DNA of 6,134 bases from CAIWCD01 sp043782365 (GTDB taxonomy: Bacteria > Myxococcota > Myxococcia > Myxococcales > 40CM-4-68-19): contig JAYWAO010000144.1 in the NCBI GenBank assembly GCA_043782365.1, positions 1 to 6,134 of the forward strand. The letters are read 5' to 3'. Shown piece after piece: positions 1-5,998 of the stretch; positions within the stretch are counted from its first letter, which is position 1; each line of letters starts with the position of its first letter. Below the pieces are notes generated by a model, which saw only the letters and a program-made list of their open reading frames with translations, did not search any database and was not told where the DNA came from. The position numbers were made by a program, and so were the translations under genes.

Positions 1-104
1 GCTGGCAACAGACTACGGTCGGCTACAGGTCTCCTGACGGCAGCGGCTCCTTCGCCACCATCATCACCGATCAGCGGGAACTGCATCCGCCCCGACACAG
101 CCGC

Positions 105-980
105 CTACGCGTTGAACACCAGCACTTCATCGACCCCGCCGCGCGCGTCGGCCTTGCTGTTCACCGCGCGTGCGCAGTGGATGAGCCGCTGCTCGAACCC
201 CTTGTACAGCTCGCGGATCCGCGGCGTCGCCGAGTTCGACAAGAGGAACCGCACCCCGCGCCGGTTGAGCGACGCGCACGCCGCCGCCAGCCGCTCCTGC
301 GCCTCCCAGCCGAACCCTTCTTTCGTGTAGCTGGTGAAGCTCGCCGTGGGAGAGATCGGGTCGTAGGGCGGATCGAGGTAGACGAAGTCGCCGGGCGCCG
401 TCATCGAGAGCGCCTCCTCGAAGATCACGTTCTTGATCTCCACGCCCTTGAGCGCGTTGCTCGCGCGGATCAGCGTGGTCGGGTCGCAGAAGCGCGGGTC
501 CTTGTAGCGGCCGATCGGCACGTTGAAGCGGCCCGACTTGTTCACCCGCCAGAGCCCGTTGAAGCAGGTCTTGTTCAGGTAGATGAAGCGCGCAGCCCGC
601 TCCGCAGGCTCGAGGTTCAGCGGGTCGAGCGCGCGCACGGCGGTGAAGTGCTCCTGCTCGTAGACGTGCCGGGCGAGGAAGTCGAGCACGCCGGCCACGT
701 CGTCGCGCACCTGCGCGTAGCAGTGGGTCAGCTCGGGGTTCGCGTCGCAGAGCACCGCCCGCTTGGGCTGCACGGCGAAGAAGAGCGCGCCGCCGCCCAC
801 GAAGGGCTCGTGGTAGCGCTTGATCTTCGCCGGCACATGCTTGAGCAGCTCGGGCAGGAGGCTCGTCTTGCCGCCGACCCACTTGATGAAGGGGTGGGCG
901 CGCAGCTCGAGCAGATTTCGCGGGGCGACCGGGCTGCGGAGCGGGGAGGAGCGGGGGCGGAGGCGGAGCGTTGCCGACAT
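105..980 (-). CDS. Dam/DpnM-family adenine-N6 DNA methyltransferase (D12 class)
   Basis: The 291-residue product transfers a methyl group from S-adenosylmethionine to N6 of adenine in duplex DNA; family knowledge makes GATC the likely target. Visible motifs, in order, are KWVGGK (residues 33-38); the AdoMet-binding motif I HEPFVGGGALFF (57-68); an acidic CDANPEL stretch (78-84); the Dam-type FNGLWR...FNVPIGRY block (140-159), associated with target recognition; and the catalytic DPPY (203-206). The tail (GGVDEVLVFN) is also family-like. Length is normal (Dam is about 270-290), but about 30 Arg/Pro-rich residues precede the first conserved motif. The start is fixed: an in-frame TAA lies 12 nt upstream (990-992), and no ATG, GTG or TTG occurs between codon 1 and the first motif. 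No Shine-Dalgarno sequence is seen. The gene is divergent from bamA, and no restriction endonuclease is visible, so it may be a solitary methyltransferase. The family call is firm; target specificity is inferred. Confidence 0.93.
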   Translation of the reverse strand: MSATLRLRPRSSPLRSPVAPRNLLELRAHPFIKWVGGKTSLLPELLKHVPAKIKRYHEPFVGGGALFFAVQPKRAVLCDANPELTHCYAQVRDDVAGVLDFLARHVYEQEHFTAVRALDPLNLEPAERAARFIYLNKTCFNGLWRVNKSGRFNVPIGRYKDPRFCDPTTLIRASNALKGVEIKNVIFEEALSMTAPGDFVYLDPPYDPISPTASFTSYTKEGFGWEAQERLAAACASLNRRGVRFLLSNSATPRIRELYKGFEQRLIHCARAVNSKADARGGVDEVLVFNA

Positions 981-1151
981 GCAGATCGGTTAGCACGGGG
1001 GGATCGGCGACGAAAATTCTTGGCTGCGGAAGTTTGCGTTTCACTCGGCGGTCGCCAGATCTCGTGGCGCCTGATCCGGGCCGGGGGCGCGGGCTTTGAG
1101 CCGCCAGAACTTGTGGCTCCCGATCTGGGGCCGGGCCTCGCGGCCCTGGCT

Positions 1152-1178
1152 GTACAGGGGCCTGGCCGGCCCCCGTAC
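1152..1178. repeat. Strong inverted repeat (stem-loop)
   Basis: Two 11-nt arms, GTACAGGGGCC (1152-1162) and GGCCCCCGTAC (1168-1178), pair with one mismatch around a 5-nt loop (TGGCC). A smaller hairpin, GGGCC/GGCCC around TCGC, lies just upstream at 1133-1146. Neither strand has a T-run after the stem, so it is not a standard intrinsic terminator. It could be part of a structured RNA, a protein-binding site or a dispersed repeat. The pairing is seen directly; the role is unknown. Confidence 0.55.
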
Positions 1179-1251
1179 CACCCCCGGCGCGCGGGCTACG
1201 GTGGCCTCGGTAGACTGGCGAGGCGACAGCGGCCGGGGATCTGCGCTCCAA

Positions 1252-1269
1252 CCCCGGCAAATGCCGGGG
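1252..1269. repeat. Perfect short palindrome CCCCGGCAAATGCCGGGG
   Basis: Seven-nt arms CCCCGGC and GCCGGGG flank an AAAT loop and can form a stable hairpin on either strand. No T-tract follows. The left part of this palindrome (13 nt, CCCCGGCAAATGC) recurs at 6020-6032 near the right edge, where the right arm is not preserved. Confidence 0.5.
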
Positions 1270-1527
1270 CTGGAAAGGCAACCGCCCTCCGGGCTGATCG
1301 CCGCCCGGCCGCAGCCAGTGAAAAGGACCGGCGCGCGGCCGCACCCGTCGCAGCGACGCCCCCCCCGGCTGAGGCGCTGGCACCCCAAAGCCAGGGCTCC
1401 TGACTCAAGCCCTCCTGTGCAGGACTTCCGGTGGAACCGCGTCTGAAGAGATCGCCGCCGCTCTCGTCAGACCGGACTTCCAGACCTCACGGACCTCCGC
1501 GACACACACGGTCCCGCCGCTTCCCCG

Positions 1528-1556
1528 TTGTTCCTCCCGACCACTTGTACTAGGTT
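1528..1556 (+). promoter_or_regulatory. Candidate sigma-70-type promoter of bamA
   Basis: TTGTTC (1528-1533), a 17-nt spacer and TAGGTT (1551-1556) form a weak but correctly spaced -35/-10 pair. The predicted start of transcription, about 7 nt downstream, falls near 1563, leaving a leader of only about 5-7 nt before the bamA ATG at 1569. Support comes from the near-identical 15-nt segment at the skp promoter (4189-4203). The hexamers match the consensus poorly except at the key positions, so this is a candidate only. Confidence 0.4.
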
Positions 1557-1568
1557 GCGCCGCCTCGC

Positions 1569-4136
1569 ATGCGTCCTGCTCTTCTCCTCGCGCCCCTGGC
1601 CCTCGCCCTGGCCGCAGTCCTGCCGGTTCGCGCCGAAGGGCCTGCGGCTGCGCCCGCGTCCTCGACGACGGCGCCCACCGCGGCAGATCCGAAGGTCGCA
1701 GAAGCCAAGTCCGCCGAGGAGACGAAGGCGGCGGGCGAGAAGAAGGCCTCCGAAGCCAAGCAGGACGGCGGCAAGCAGGACGGCGACAAGAAGGAAGAGA
1801 AGAAGGGCTCGCTGGAGCTCAAGGGCGAGGAGACCGCCCTCTCGTCCGCCCCGGCCCCCGACGCGGGCGTGGTCAACCGCATCACCGTGCAGGGCAACCG
1901 CCGCGTCGAGACCGACGCCATCAAGGCCGCGCTGCCGCTCAAGCCAGGCGACTCCTACGACAAGGGCAAGCTCCGCGCCGCGCTCCTGGCGCTCTGGCGG
2001 ATGGGCTACTTCAACGACCTGCGCTTCGACGTCAGCAACCTGCCGCCGCCGCTGGTGGGCCAGTCGCTGACGGTGATCGTCGCCGAGAAGCCCGCCGTCC
2101 ACGAGGTGAAGATCGAGGGCAACGAGGAGCTCTCCAAGGAAGACCTCAAGGACACGCTCGAGGTGCGACCCTTCCAGATCCTCGACCAGGAGGCGGTCCG
2201 CAAGAGCGCCAAGAAGGTCCAGGACAAGTACATCGAGAAGGGCTACTTCCTCGCCGAGGTGAACCCCCGCATCGACCCGCGGCCCAACAACGAGGTCGAC
2301 GTCGTCATCGTCGTCTCCGAGCACGCCAAGGTGCAGGTGCGCGAGGTGCGGTTCGTCGGCAACAAGGCCATCTCCACCGCGGAGCTGAAGGCGGCGATGG
2401 TCACGCAAGAGGGCGGCGTCTTCAGCTTCCTCTCCGGCGGCGGCACCTACCGGGAGGACGCCTTCGCCCGCGACGAGTACATCCTGCAGTCGATGTACTA
2501 CGACCGCGGCTTCCTCTACGTGAAGTTCGGCAAGCCCGCCATCGAGCTCTCCCCCGACAAGCGGTTCATCTTCATCACCATGTCGGTGGAGGAGGGCGAA
2601 CAGTACGACGTCGGCAAGGTGGACGTCTCCGGTGACATGCTCGCGACCAAAGAGGTGCTGCTCTCCAAGGTCCAGGTCCACACCGGCGAGCGGTTCTCGC
2701 GCAGCCAGCTCACCAAGGACATGCAGGCGCTCTCGGACGTCTACAAGGACAAGGGCTACGCCTACGCCAACGTCTCGCCGCTCACCGCGGTCGACGCCGA
2801 GAAGAAGACGGTCGACCTCTCCTTCGAGATGCAGAAGGGCAACGTCGTCACCATCGAGAAGATCGAGGTGGTCGGCAACGGCAAGACCCGCGACAAGGTG
2901 ATCCGGCGCGAGCTGAAGATCAACGAGGGCGATCTCTACTCCTCGACGGCGATCCGCATCTCCAAGAACCGCGTCCAGGCGCTGGGCTTCTTCGAGACCG
3001 TCGAGATCAACCAGCGCCGGGGCTCCACCGACGACAAGATGATCCTCGAGGTGGCCATCAAGGAGAAGCTCACCGGAACGTTCCAGGTGGGCTTCGGCTT
3101 CACCGGCGGCGAGTCGTTCTTCGGCACCGCACAGCTCTCGCAGAACAACCTGCTCGGGTACGGCACCACCGCCTCGCTGTCCTTGCAGCTCTCCAGCATC
3201 CGGCAGCTCTTCCAGCTCAGCTACCTCGACCCCTACCTCTTCGACACCAAGTGGACGGGGTCGATCGACCTCTACCGCTCGCAGCTCGCCTACACGGGCT
3301 TCACCCGCGACGCCACCGGCGGGTCGGCCACCGCGGGCTACGAGCTGGGCGCCTTCGCGCCGTACCTCGAGGACTTCCGGCTCTTCCTCACCTACACGCT
3401 GGAGAAGGTGGACGTCACCACCACCTCGGCCTCCGCGCAGCTCTTGAAGAACCAGTTCTCCTCGGGCCGCACCTCGAGCCTCCGGTTCAGCTTCAACTTC
3501 GACAAGCGCGACAACCGGCTCTTCCCCACCGATGGGCACCTGGAGTCGGCGTCGGCCGAGTACGCCTCCGCGGCGTTCGGCAGCCAGAACCTCTTCCAGC
3601 GCTACCGCCTCGTCGAGCGCGTCTACCGGCCCATCGGGCTCGGGCTCGTCTTCAAGCTCAACCTGGGACTCGGCTACATCAAGGAGACCGACCCGATCGA
3701 CCGGCCGATCGCCATCTCCGAGAAGTTCTTCGGCGGCGGCATCAACTCGATCCGCGGCTACGTGCTCCGGTCGATCTCGCCGACGACCAGGATCGCCTCG
3801 TCGCTCTCGCCGAGCGCGGGCACGGTGGACTTCGCGGTGGGCGGCAACAAGGAGCTGCAGACCAACTGGGAGGTCGAGTTCCCCATCTTCGAGGGCGCGG
3901 GCGTGCGCGGCGTCTTCTTCTACGACGCGGGCAACGTCTTCTCGGAGAAGGAGAACTTCTTCCAGTCGTCGCAGCGCGGGGGCAACCTGCCGCTCGGCCT
4001 GTTCCACTCGGTGGGCACGGGCCTGCGCTGGTTCTCGCCGCTGGGGCCGCTCCGGTTCGAGGTGGGCTTCCCGCTGACCCGCCGCTCGCAGGACGAGGCC
4101 TACCTCTTCGAGTTCACCATCGGGAATTTCTTCTAG
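1569..4136 (+). CDS. bamA: Outer membrane protein assembly factor BamA
   Basis: BamA is the Omp85-family core of the BAM complex; it folds and inserts beta-barrel proteins into the outer membrane. The 855 residues read as a signal peptide (1-22, Arg then a Leu/Ala core, ending VRA); a low-complexity Lys/Glu/Ala/Asp linker (about 23-98); five POTRA domains (about 101-174, 176-252, 254-341, 345-421 and 426-499, most with the I-x-V-x-GN-type first strand); and a barrel from about 503. Barrel hallmarks are FNFDKRDNRLFPTDG (642-656), the loop-6 motif IRGY (728-731) after FFGGG, and a C-terminal Phe in FEFTIGNFF, the outer-membrane protein targeting signature. E. coli BamA has 810 residues; the excess is mostly the linker, since E. 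coli POTRA1 directly follows the signal peptide. The ATG gives a complete signal peptide but has no evident Shine-Dalgarno sequence. The skp and lpxD genes follow in the same direction, as is typical for the family. Confidence 0.97.
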   Translation: MRPALLLAPLALALAAVLPVRAEGPAAAPASSTTAPTAADPKVAEAKSAEETKAAGEKKASEAKQDGGKQDGDKKEEKKGSLELKGEETALSSAPAPDAGVVNRITVQGNRRVETDAIKAALPLKPGDSYDKGKLRAALLALWRMGYFNDLRFDVSNLPPPLVGQSLTVIVAEKPAVHEVKIEGNEELSKEDLKDTLEVRPFQILDQEAVRKSAKKVQDKYIEKGYFLAEVNPRIDPRPNNEVDVVIVVSEHAKVQVREVRFVGNKAISTAELKAAMVTQEGGVFSFLSGGGTYREDAFARDEYILQSMYYDRGFLYVKFGKPAIELSPDKRFIFITMSVEEGEQYDVGKVDVSGDMLATKEVLLSKVQVHTGERFSRSQLTKDMQALSDVYKDKGYAYANVSPLTAVDAEKKTVDLSFEMQKGNVVTIEKIEVVGNGKTRDKVIRRELKINEGDLYSSTAIRISKNRVQALGFFETVEINQRRGSTDDKMILEVAIKEKLTGTFQVGFGFTGGESFFGTAQLSQNNLLGYGTTASLSLQLSSIRQLFQLSYLDPYLFDTKWTGSIDLYRSQLAYTGFTRDATGGSATAGYELGAFAPYLEDFRLFLTYTLEKVDVTTTSASAQLLKNQFSSGRTSSLRFSFNFDKRDNRLFPTDGHLESASAEYASAAFGSQNLFQRYRLVERVYRPIGLGLVFKLNLGLGYIKETDPIDRPIAISEKFFGGGINSIRGYVLRSISPTTRIASSLSPSAGTVDFAVGGNKELQTNWEVEFPIFEGAGVRGVFFYDAGNVFSEKENFFQSSQRGGNLPLGLFHSVGTGLRWFSPLGPLRFEVGFPLTRRSQDEAYLFEFTIGNFF

Positions 4137-4158
4137 CGACAAGGCGTCCAAGCCCCAT

Positions 4159-4189
4159 GGCCCGCTTGACGTGAACGCTGGGCCCGCTT
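4159..4189 (+). repeat. 9-bp direct repeat GGCCCGCTT, 22 bp apart, over the skp promoter
   Basis: GGCCCGCTT occurs at 4159-4167 and again at 4181-4189. The final TT of each copy forms the start of the proposed -35 (TTGACG) and abuts the proposed -10 (TAGCTT). The 22-bp period is about two helical turns, so a dimeric regulator could bind one face. Sequence identity is exact; the function is inferred and chance is possible at this GC content. Confidence 0.4.
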
Positions 4190-4194
4190 AGCTT
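4166..4194 (+). promoter_or_regulatory. Candidate sigma-70-type promoter of skp-lpxD
   Basis: TTGACG (4166-4171), a 17-nt spacer and TAGCTT (4189-4194) form a good -35 with an acceptable -10. Predicted transcription start is near 4201, giving a leader of about 75 nt before the skp ATG. The -10 and following bases (TAGCTTGCGCCGCCT) match those in front of bamA at 14 of 15 positions. I see no terminator hairpin with a T-tract after bamA, so read-through from bamA is also possible. Confidence 0.5.
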
Positions 4195-4262
4195 GCGCCG
4201 CCTTTCGACGTCTTTTGCCGCCGTCGTGTAGCCGGAGCACCCCTCGCCGCCCCGGGCACAGT

Positions 4263-4269
4263 GAGAGAA
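4263..4269 (+). promoter_or_regulatory. Ribosome binding site deciding the skp start
   Basis: GAGAGAA ends 6 nt before the ATG at 4276. An in-frame GTG at 4261 would overlap this purine run, lacks its own Shine-Dalgarno sequence, and would add five residues ahead of the signal peptide's Met-Arg-Arg. The ATG at 4276 is therefore preferred. Confidence 0.6.
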
Positions 4270-4275
4270 CAAACC

Positions 4276-4845
4276 ATGCGCCGCCTCCTGATCGCCGTCC
4301 TCCTCCCCGCTGCACTGCTCTCCGCCAAGACCGCCCGCGCCGCCGACGCCAAGATCGGCTACGTCGACGTCCAGCGCGCCGTCGATGAAGTCGAGGAGGG
4401 CAAGCAGGCCAAGGTCGCGCTCCGCGGCCACGTCGAGGAGAAGCGCCGGCAGCTCGACGTCAAGAAGGCGCACCTACAGAAGATGCAGGGCGAATACGAG
4501 AAGCAGGCCGCCGTGCTCTCGGAGCTCGCCAAGCGGGCCAAGCAGGAGGAGCTGCAGAAGGCGCTCGTCGAGGCGCAGCAGAGCGCCCAGGACGCCGAGC
4601 AGGAGCTCCAGGGCAAGCAGCAGGAGGCGATGGGCACCATCTCCAAGCGGATGCTGCAGATCATCTCGCAGGTGAGCCAGACCGAGAAGCTCGACTTCGT
4701 CCTCGACAAGTCGGCGCTCCTCTACGCGCCGAACTCGGCCGACATCACCAACGAGGTCGTGCGCGCGTACAACAAGACGTACGCTGGCGCGCCGCCCGAG
4801 ACCGCCAAGAAGGCCGAGAAGGCCGAGAAGCCGGGCAAGAAGTAG
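4276..4845 (+). CDS. skp: Periplasmic OmpH/Skp-family outer-membrane protein chaperone
   Basis: Skp is a trimeric periplasmic chaperone that holds unfolded outer-membrane proteins on their way to BamA. The 189-residue product has a signal peptide (1-22, Met-Arg-Arg, a Leu/Ala core, cleavage expected after ARA), then the family's IGYVDVQRAV strand (27-36), and a long charged alpha-helical hairpin rich in Lys, Glu and Gln (about 40-135) that would form the tentacle coiled coil. The returning strand LDFVLDKSALLY (139-150) and the ITNEVVRAYNK helix (157-167) complete the OmpH fold. A Lys/Ala/Glu tail (about 171-189), partly from a tandem 9-nt repeat at 4813-4830, is beyond the usual domain; E. 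coli Skp has 161 residues. The position directly after bamA and 14 nt before lpxD is the classical arrangement. The family is clear; the name rests on domain and context. Confidence 0.92.
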   Translation: MRRLLIAVLLPAALLSAKTARAADAKIGYVDVQRAVDEVEEGKQAKVALRGHVEEKRRQLDVKKAHLQKMQGEYEKQAAVLSELAKRAKQEELQKALVEAQQSAQDAEQELQGKQQEAMGTISKRMLQIISQVSQTEKLDFVLDKSALLYAPNSADITNEVVRAYNKTYAGAPPETAKKAEKAEKPGKK

Positions 4846-4847
4846 TC

Positions 4848-4854
4848 GGAGGAG
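4848..4854 (+). promoter_or_regulatory. Strong ribosome binding site of lpxD
   Basis: GGAGGAG lies 5 nt before the lpxD ATG, within the 14-nt gap after the skp stop codon. It is the only near-consensus Shine-Dalgarno sequence in the window. It fixes the lpxD start and supports skp and lpxD sharing one transcript. Confidence 0.8.
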
Positions 4855-4859
4855 ACCCG

Positions 4860-5960
4860 ATGCGCCCCGTGACGCTGCAGGCGCTCGCCGCACGTGTCGG
4901 GGCTCGGATCGAGTCCGCGCCGTCAGTCGGGAGCGCGGGGCTGGAGTTCAGCGCGCGGCTCTTCAGTGGCGTCGCGCCGCTCGACACCGCGCTCGAGGTC
5001 GACGTCGCCTTCTACGCCAACCCCCGGTACAAGGCGCAGCTCGCGGCCACCAAGGCCGGAGCCGTGCTCGTCTCGGAAGATGAGGCCGCGCTCGTTCCCG
5101 CGGGCGCTGCGCGGCTGGTCTGCCCGCAGCCCTACGTGGCGTTCGCGAAGGCGAGCGCGCTCTTCCACCCAGAGCATCGTCCCCTCGCAGGCCTCGCGCC
5201 CGGCGCGCTGGTCGACGCTTCAGCCACCATCGCTCCGTCGGTCCACGTCGGCGCGGGGGCGGTCGTGGGCGCCAGGGCCCGCATCGGCGCAGGCACGGTG
5301 CTCTACCCGGGCGCGCGCGTGCTCGACGACGCGTCGGTCGGCGCGGGCTGCACGCTCCACGCGGGGGCCACGGTGCGCGAGCGGTGCGTGCTCGGCGACC
5401 GGGTGATCTTGCAGCCCAACGCGGTGGTCGGCTCCGACGGCTTCGGCTTCGCCTTCGATCTCGAAGGCGACGAGGCGGTGAGCGGCCACCCCGGGCCCGT
5501 CTACCGCAAGGTTCCGCAGGCGGGCATCGTCCGCCTCGAGGACGACGTCGAGCTCGGCGCTTGCGCCTGCGTCGACCGGGCCACCCTCGGCGAGACGGTG
5601 ATCGGCCGCGGCACCAAGATCGACAACCTGGTGCAGATCGCCCACAACGTGCGGGTCGGCCCGCACTCGCTCCTGGTCGCGCAGTGTGGCGTCTCGGGCA
5701 GCACCACGCTCGGCGCAGGGGTGATCCTCGCGGGGCAGGTCGGCGTGGTCGGCCACCTGCACCTCGGCGACGGCGCGCGCGTGGGCGCCCAGAGCGGAGT
5801 CTCGCGGGACGTGGAGAGCGGCGCCACCGTGAGCGGCTCGCCGGCCATCGACCACCGCGAGTGGCTGCGGCTCTCGGCGGCGCTGCCGAAGCTGGCCGAC
5901 CTGCTCAAGCTGGTGCGCAAGCTGGAGGCGCGCGTGGCGGAGCTGGAGAAGAAGGGCTGA
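4860..5960 (+). CDS. lpxD: UDP-3-O-acylglucosamine N-acyltransferase LpxD
   Basis: LpxD transfers a 3-hydroxyacyl chain from acyl carrier protein to the 2-amino group of UDP-3-O-acyl-glucosamine, the third step of lipid A synthesis, in the cytoplasm. The 366 residues show the N-terminal uridine-binding domain (about 1-105) with the conserved FYANPRYKAQLAATKAGAVLV region (51-71); a left-handed beta-helix of hexapeptide repeats (about 115-325); and a C-terminal helical, coiled-coil-like end (about 333-365). Family hallmarks are GSDGFGFAFD (191-200), VDRATLGETVIGRGTKIDN (238-256) and QIAHNVRVG (259-267). His262 aligns with the catalytic His239 of E. coli LpxD. GSPAIDHREWLR (326-337) is the typical motif before the last helix. 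Length is slightly above the E. coli enzyme (341). The start is set by GGAGGAG 5 nt upstream. The usual downstream partners fabZ and lpxA do not follow within the 174 nt visible. Confidence 0.97.
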   Translation: MRPVTLQALAARVGARIESAPSVGSAGLEFSARLFSGVAPLDTALEVDVAFYANPRYKAQLAATKAGAVLVSEDEAALVPAGAARLVCPQPYVAFAKASALFHPEHRPLAGLAPGALVDASATIAPSVHVGAGAVVGARARIGAGTVLYPGARVLDDASVGAGCTLHAGATVRERCVLGDRVILQPNAVVGSDGFGFAFDLEGDEAVSGHPGPVYRKVPQAGIVRLEDDVELGACACVDRATLGETVIGRGTKIDNLVQIAHNVRVGPHSLLVAQCGVSGSTTLGAGVILAGQVGVVGHLHLGDGARVGAQSGVSRDVESGATVSGSPAIDHREWLRLSAALPKLADLLKLVRKLEARVAELEKKG

Positions 5961-5998
5961 GCCCAATGCTAGGGGGCCATGCCGCTCGGTTGGCGCGG

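Larger units (their letters stand above)
981..1568. other. Divergent intergenic region with hairpins and GATC sites; no supported gene
   Basis: This 588-bp stretch separates the divergent methyltransferase and bamA genes. Open frames run across it on both strands, but they are Arg/Pro/Gly-rich, extend from shadows of the neighbouring genes or lack a ribosome site, and match no family I recognise. It contains several inverted repeats (notably 1152-1178 and 1252-1269), three GGACTTCC-like octamers near bamA, and eight GATC sites by eye (starting at 984, 1002, 1058, 1073, 1122, 1238, 1296 and 1450). It must carry the promoters of both flanking genes. A structured RNA or a decayed small element cannot be excluded. 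Confidence 0.6.

Noticed and set aside
3..104. Plus-strand frame at the left edge that looks partly protein-like (WQQTTVGYRSPDGSG...)
   Set aside because: It has no stop before running deep into the antisense of the methyltransferase, so it cannot be a normal gene end; too short to judge.
127..1403. Long open frames on both strands over the methyltransferase and intergenic region
   Set aside because: Arg/Ala/Pro/Gly-rich translations with no motifs or ribosome sites; they are shadows of the methyltransferase gene continuing through GC-rich DNA.
1433..1472. Possible envelope-stress (sigma-E type) promoter: GGAACC followed by GTCTGA
   Set aside because: The spacing is wrong (GTCTGA follows almost at once, and the next CGTC is about 26 nt away), so it does not fit the ECF promoter architecture.
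1467..4151. An 894-codon open frame antisense to bamA
   Set aside because: It is rich in Val, Leu, Glu and Arg with no family resemblance, and is the expected mirror of a gene with GC-rich third positions; bamA itself is unmistakable.
4137..4165. Terminator after bamA
   Set aside because: I found no stem followed by a T-tract between the bamA stop and the candidate skp promoter.
4261..4275. GTG at 4261 as the skp start
   Set aside because: It overlaps the purine run that serves as ribosome site for the ATG at 4276 and would add five residues before a complete signal peptide.
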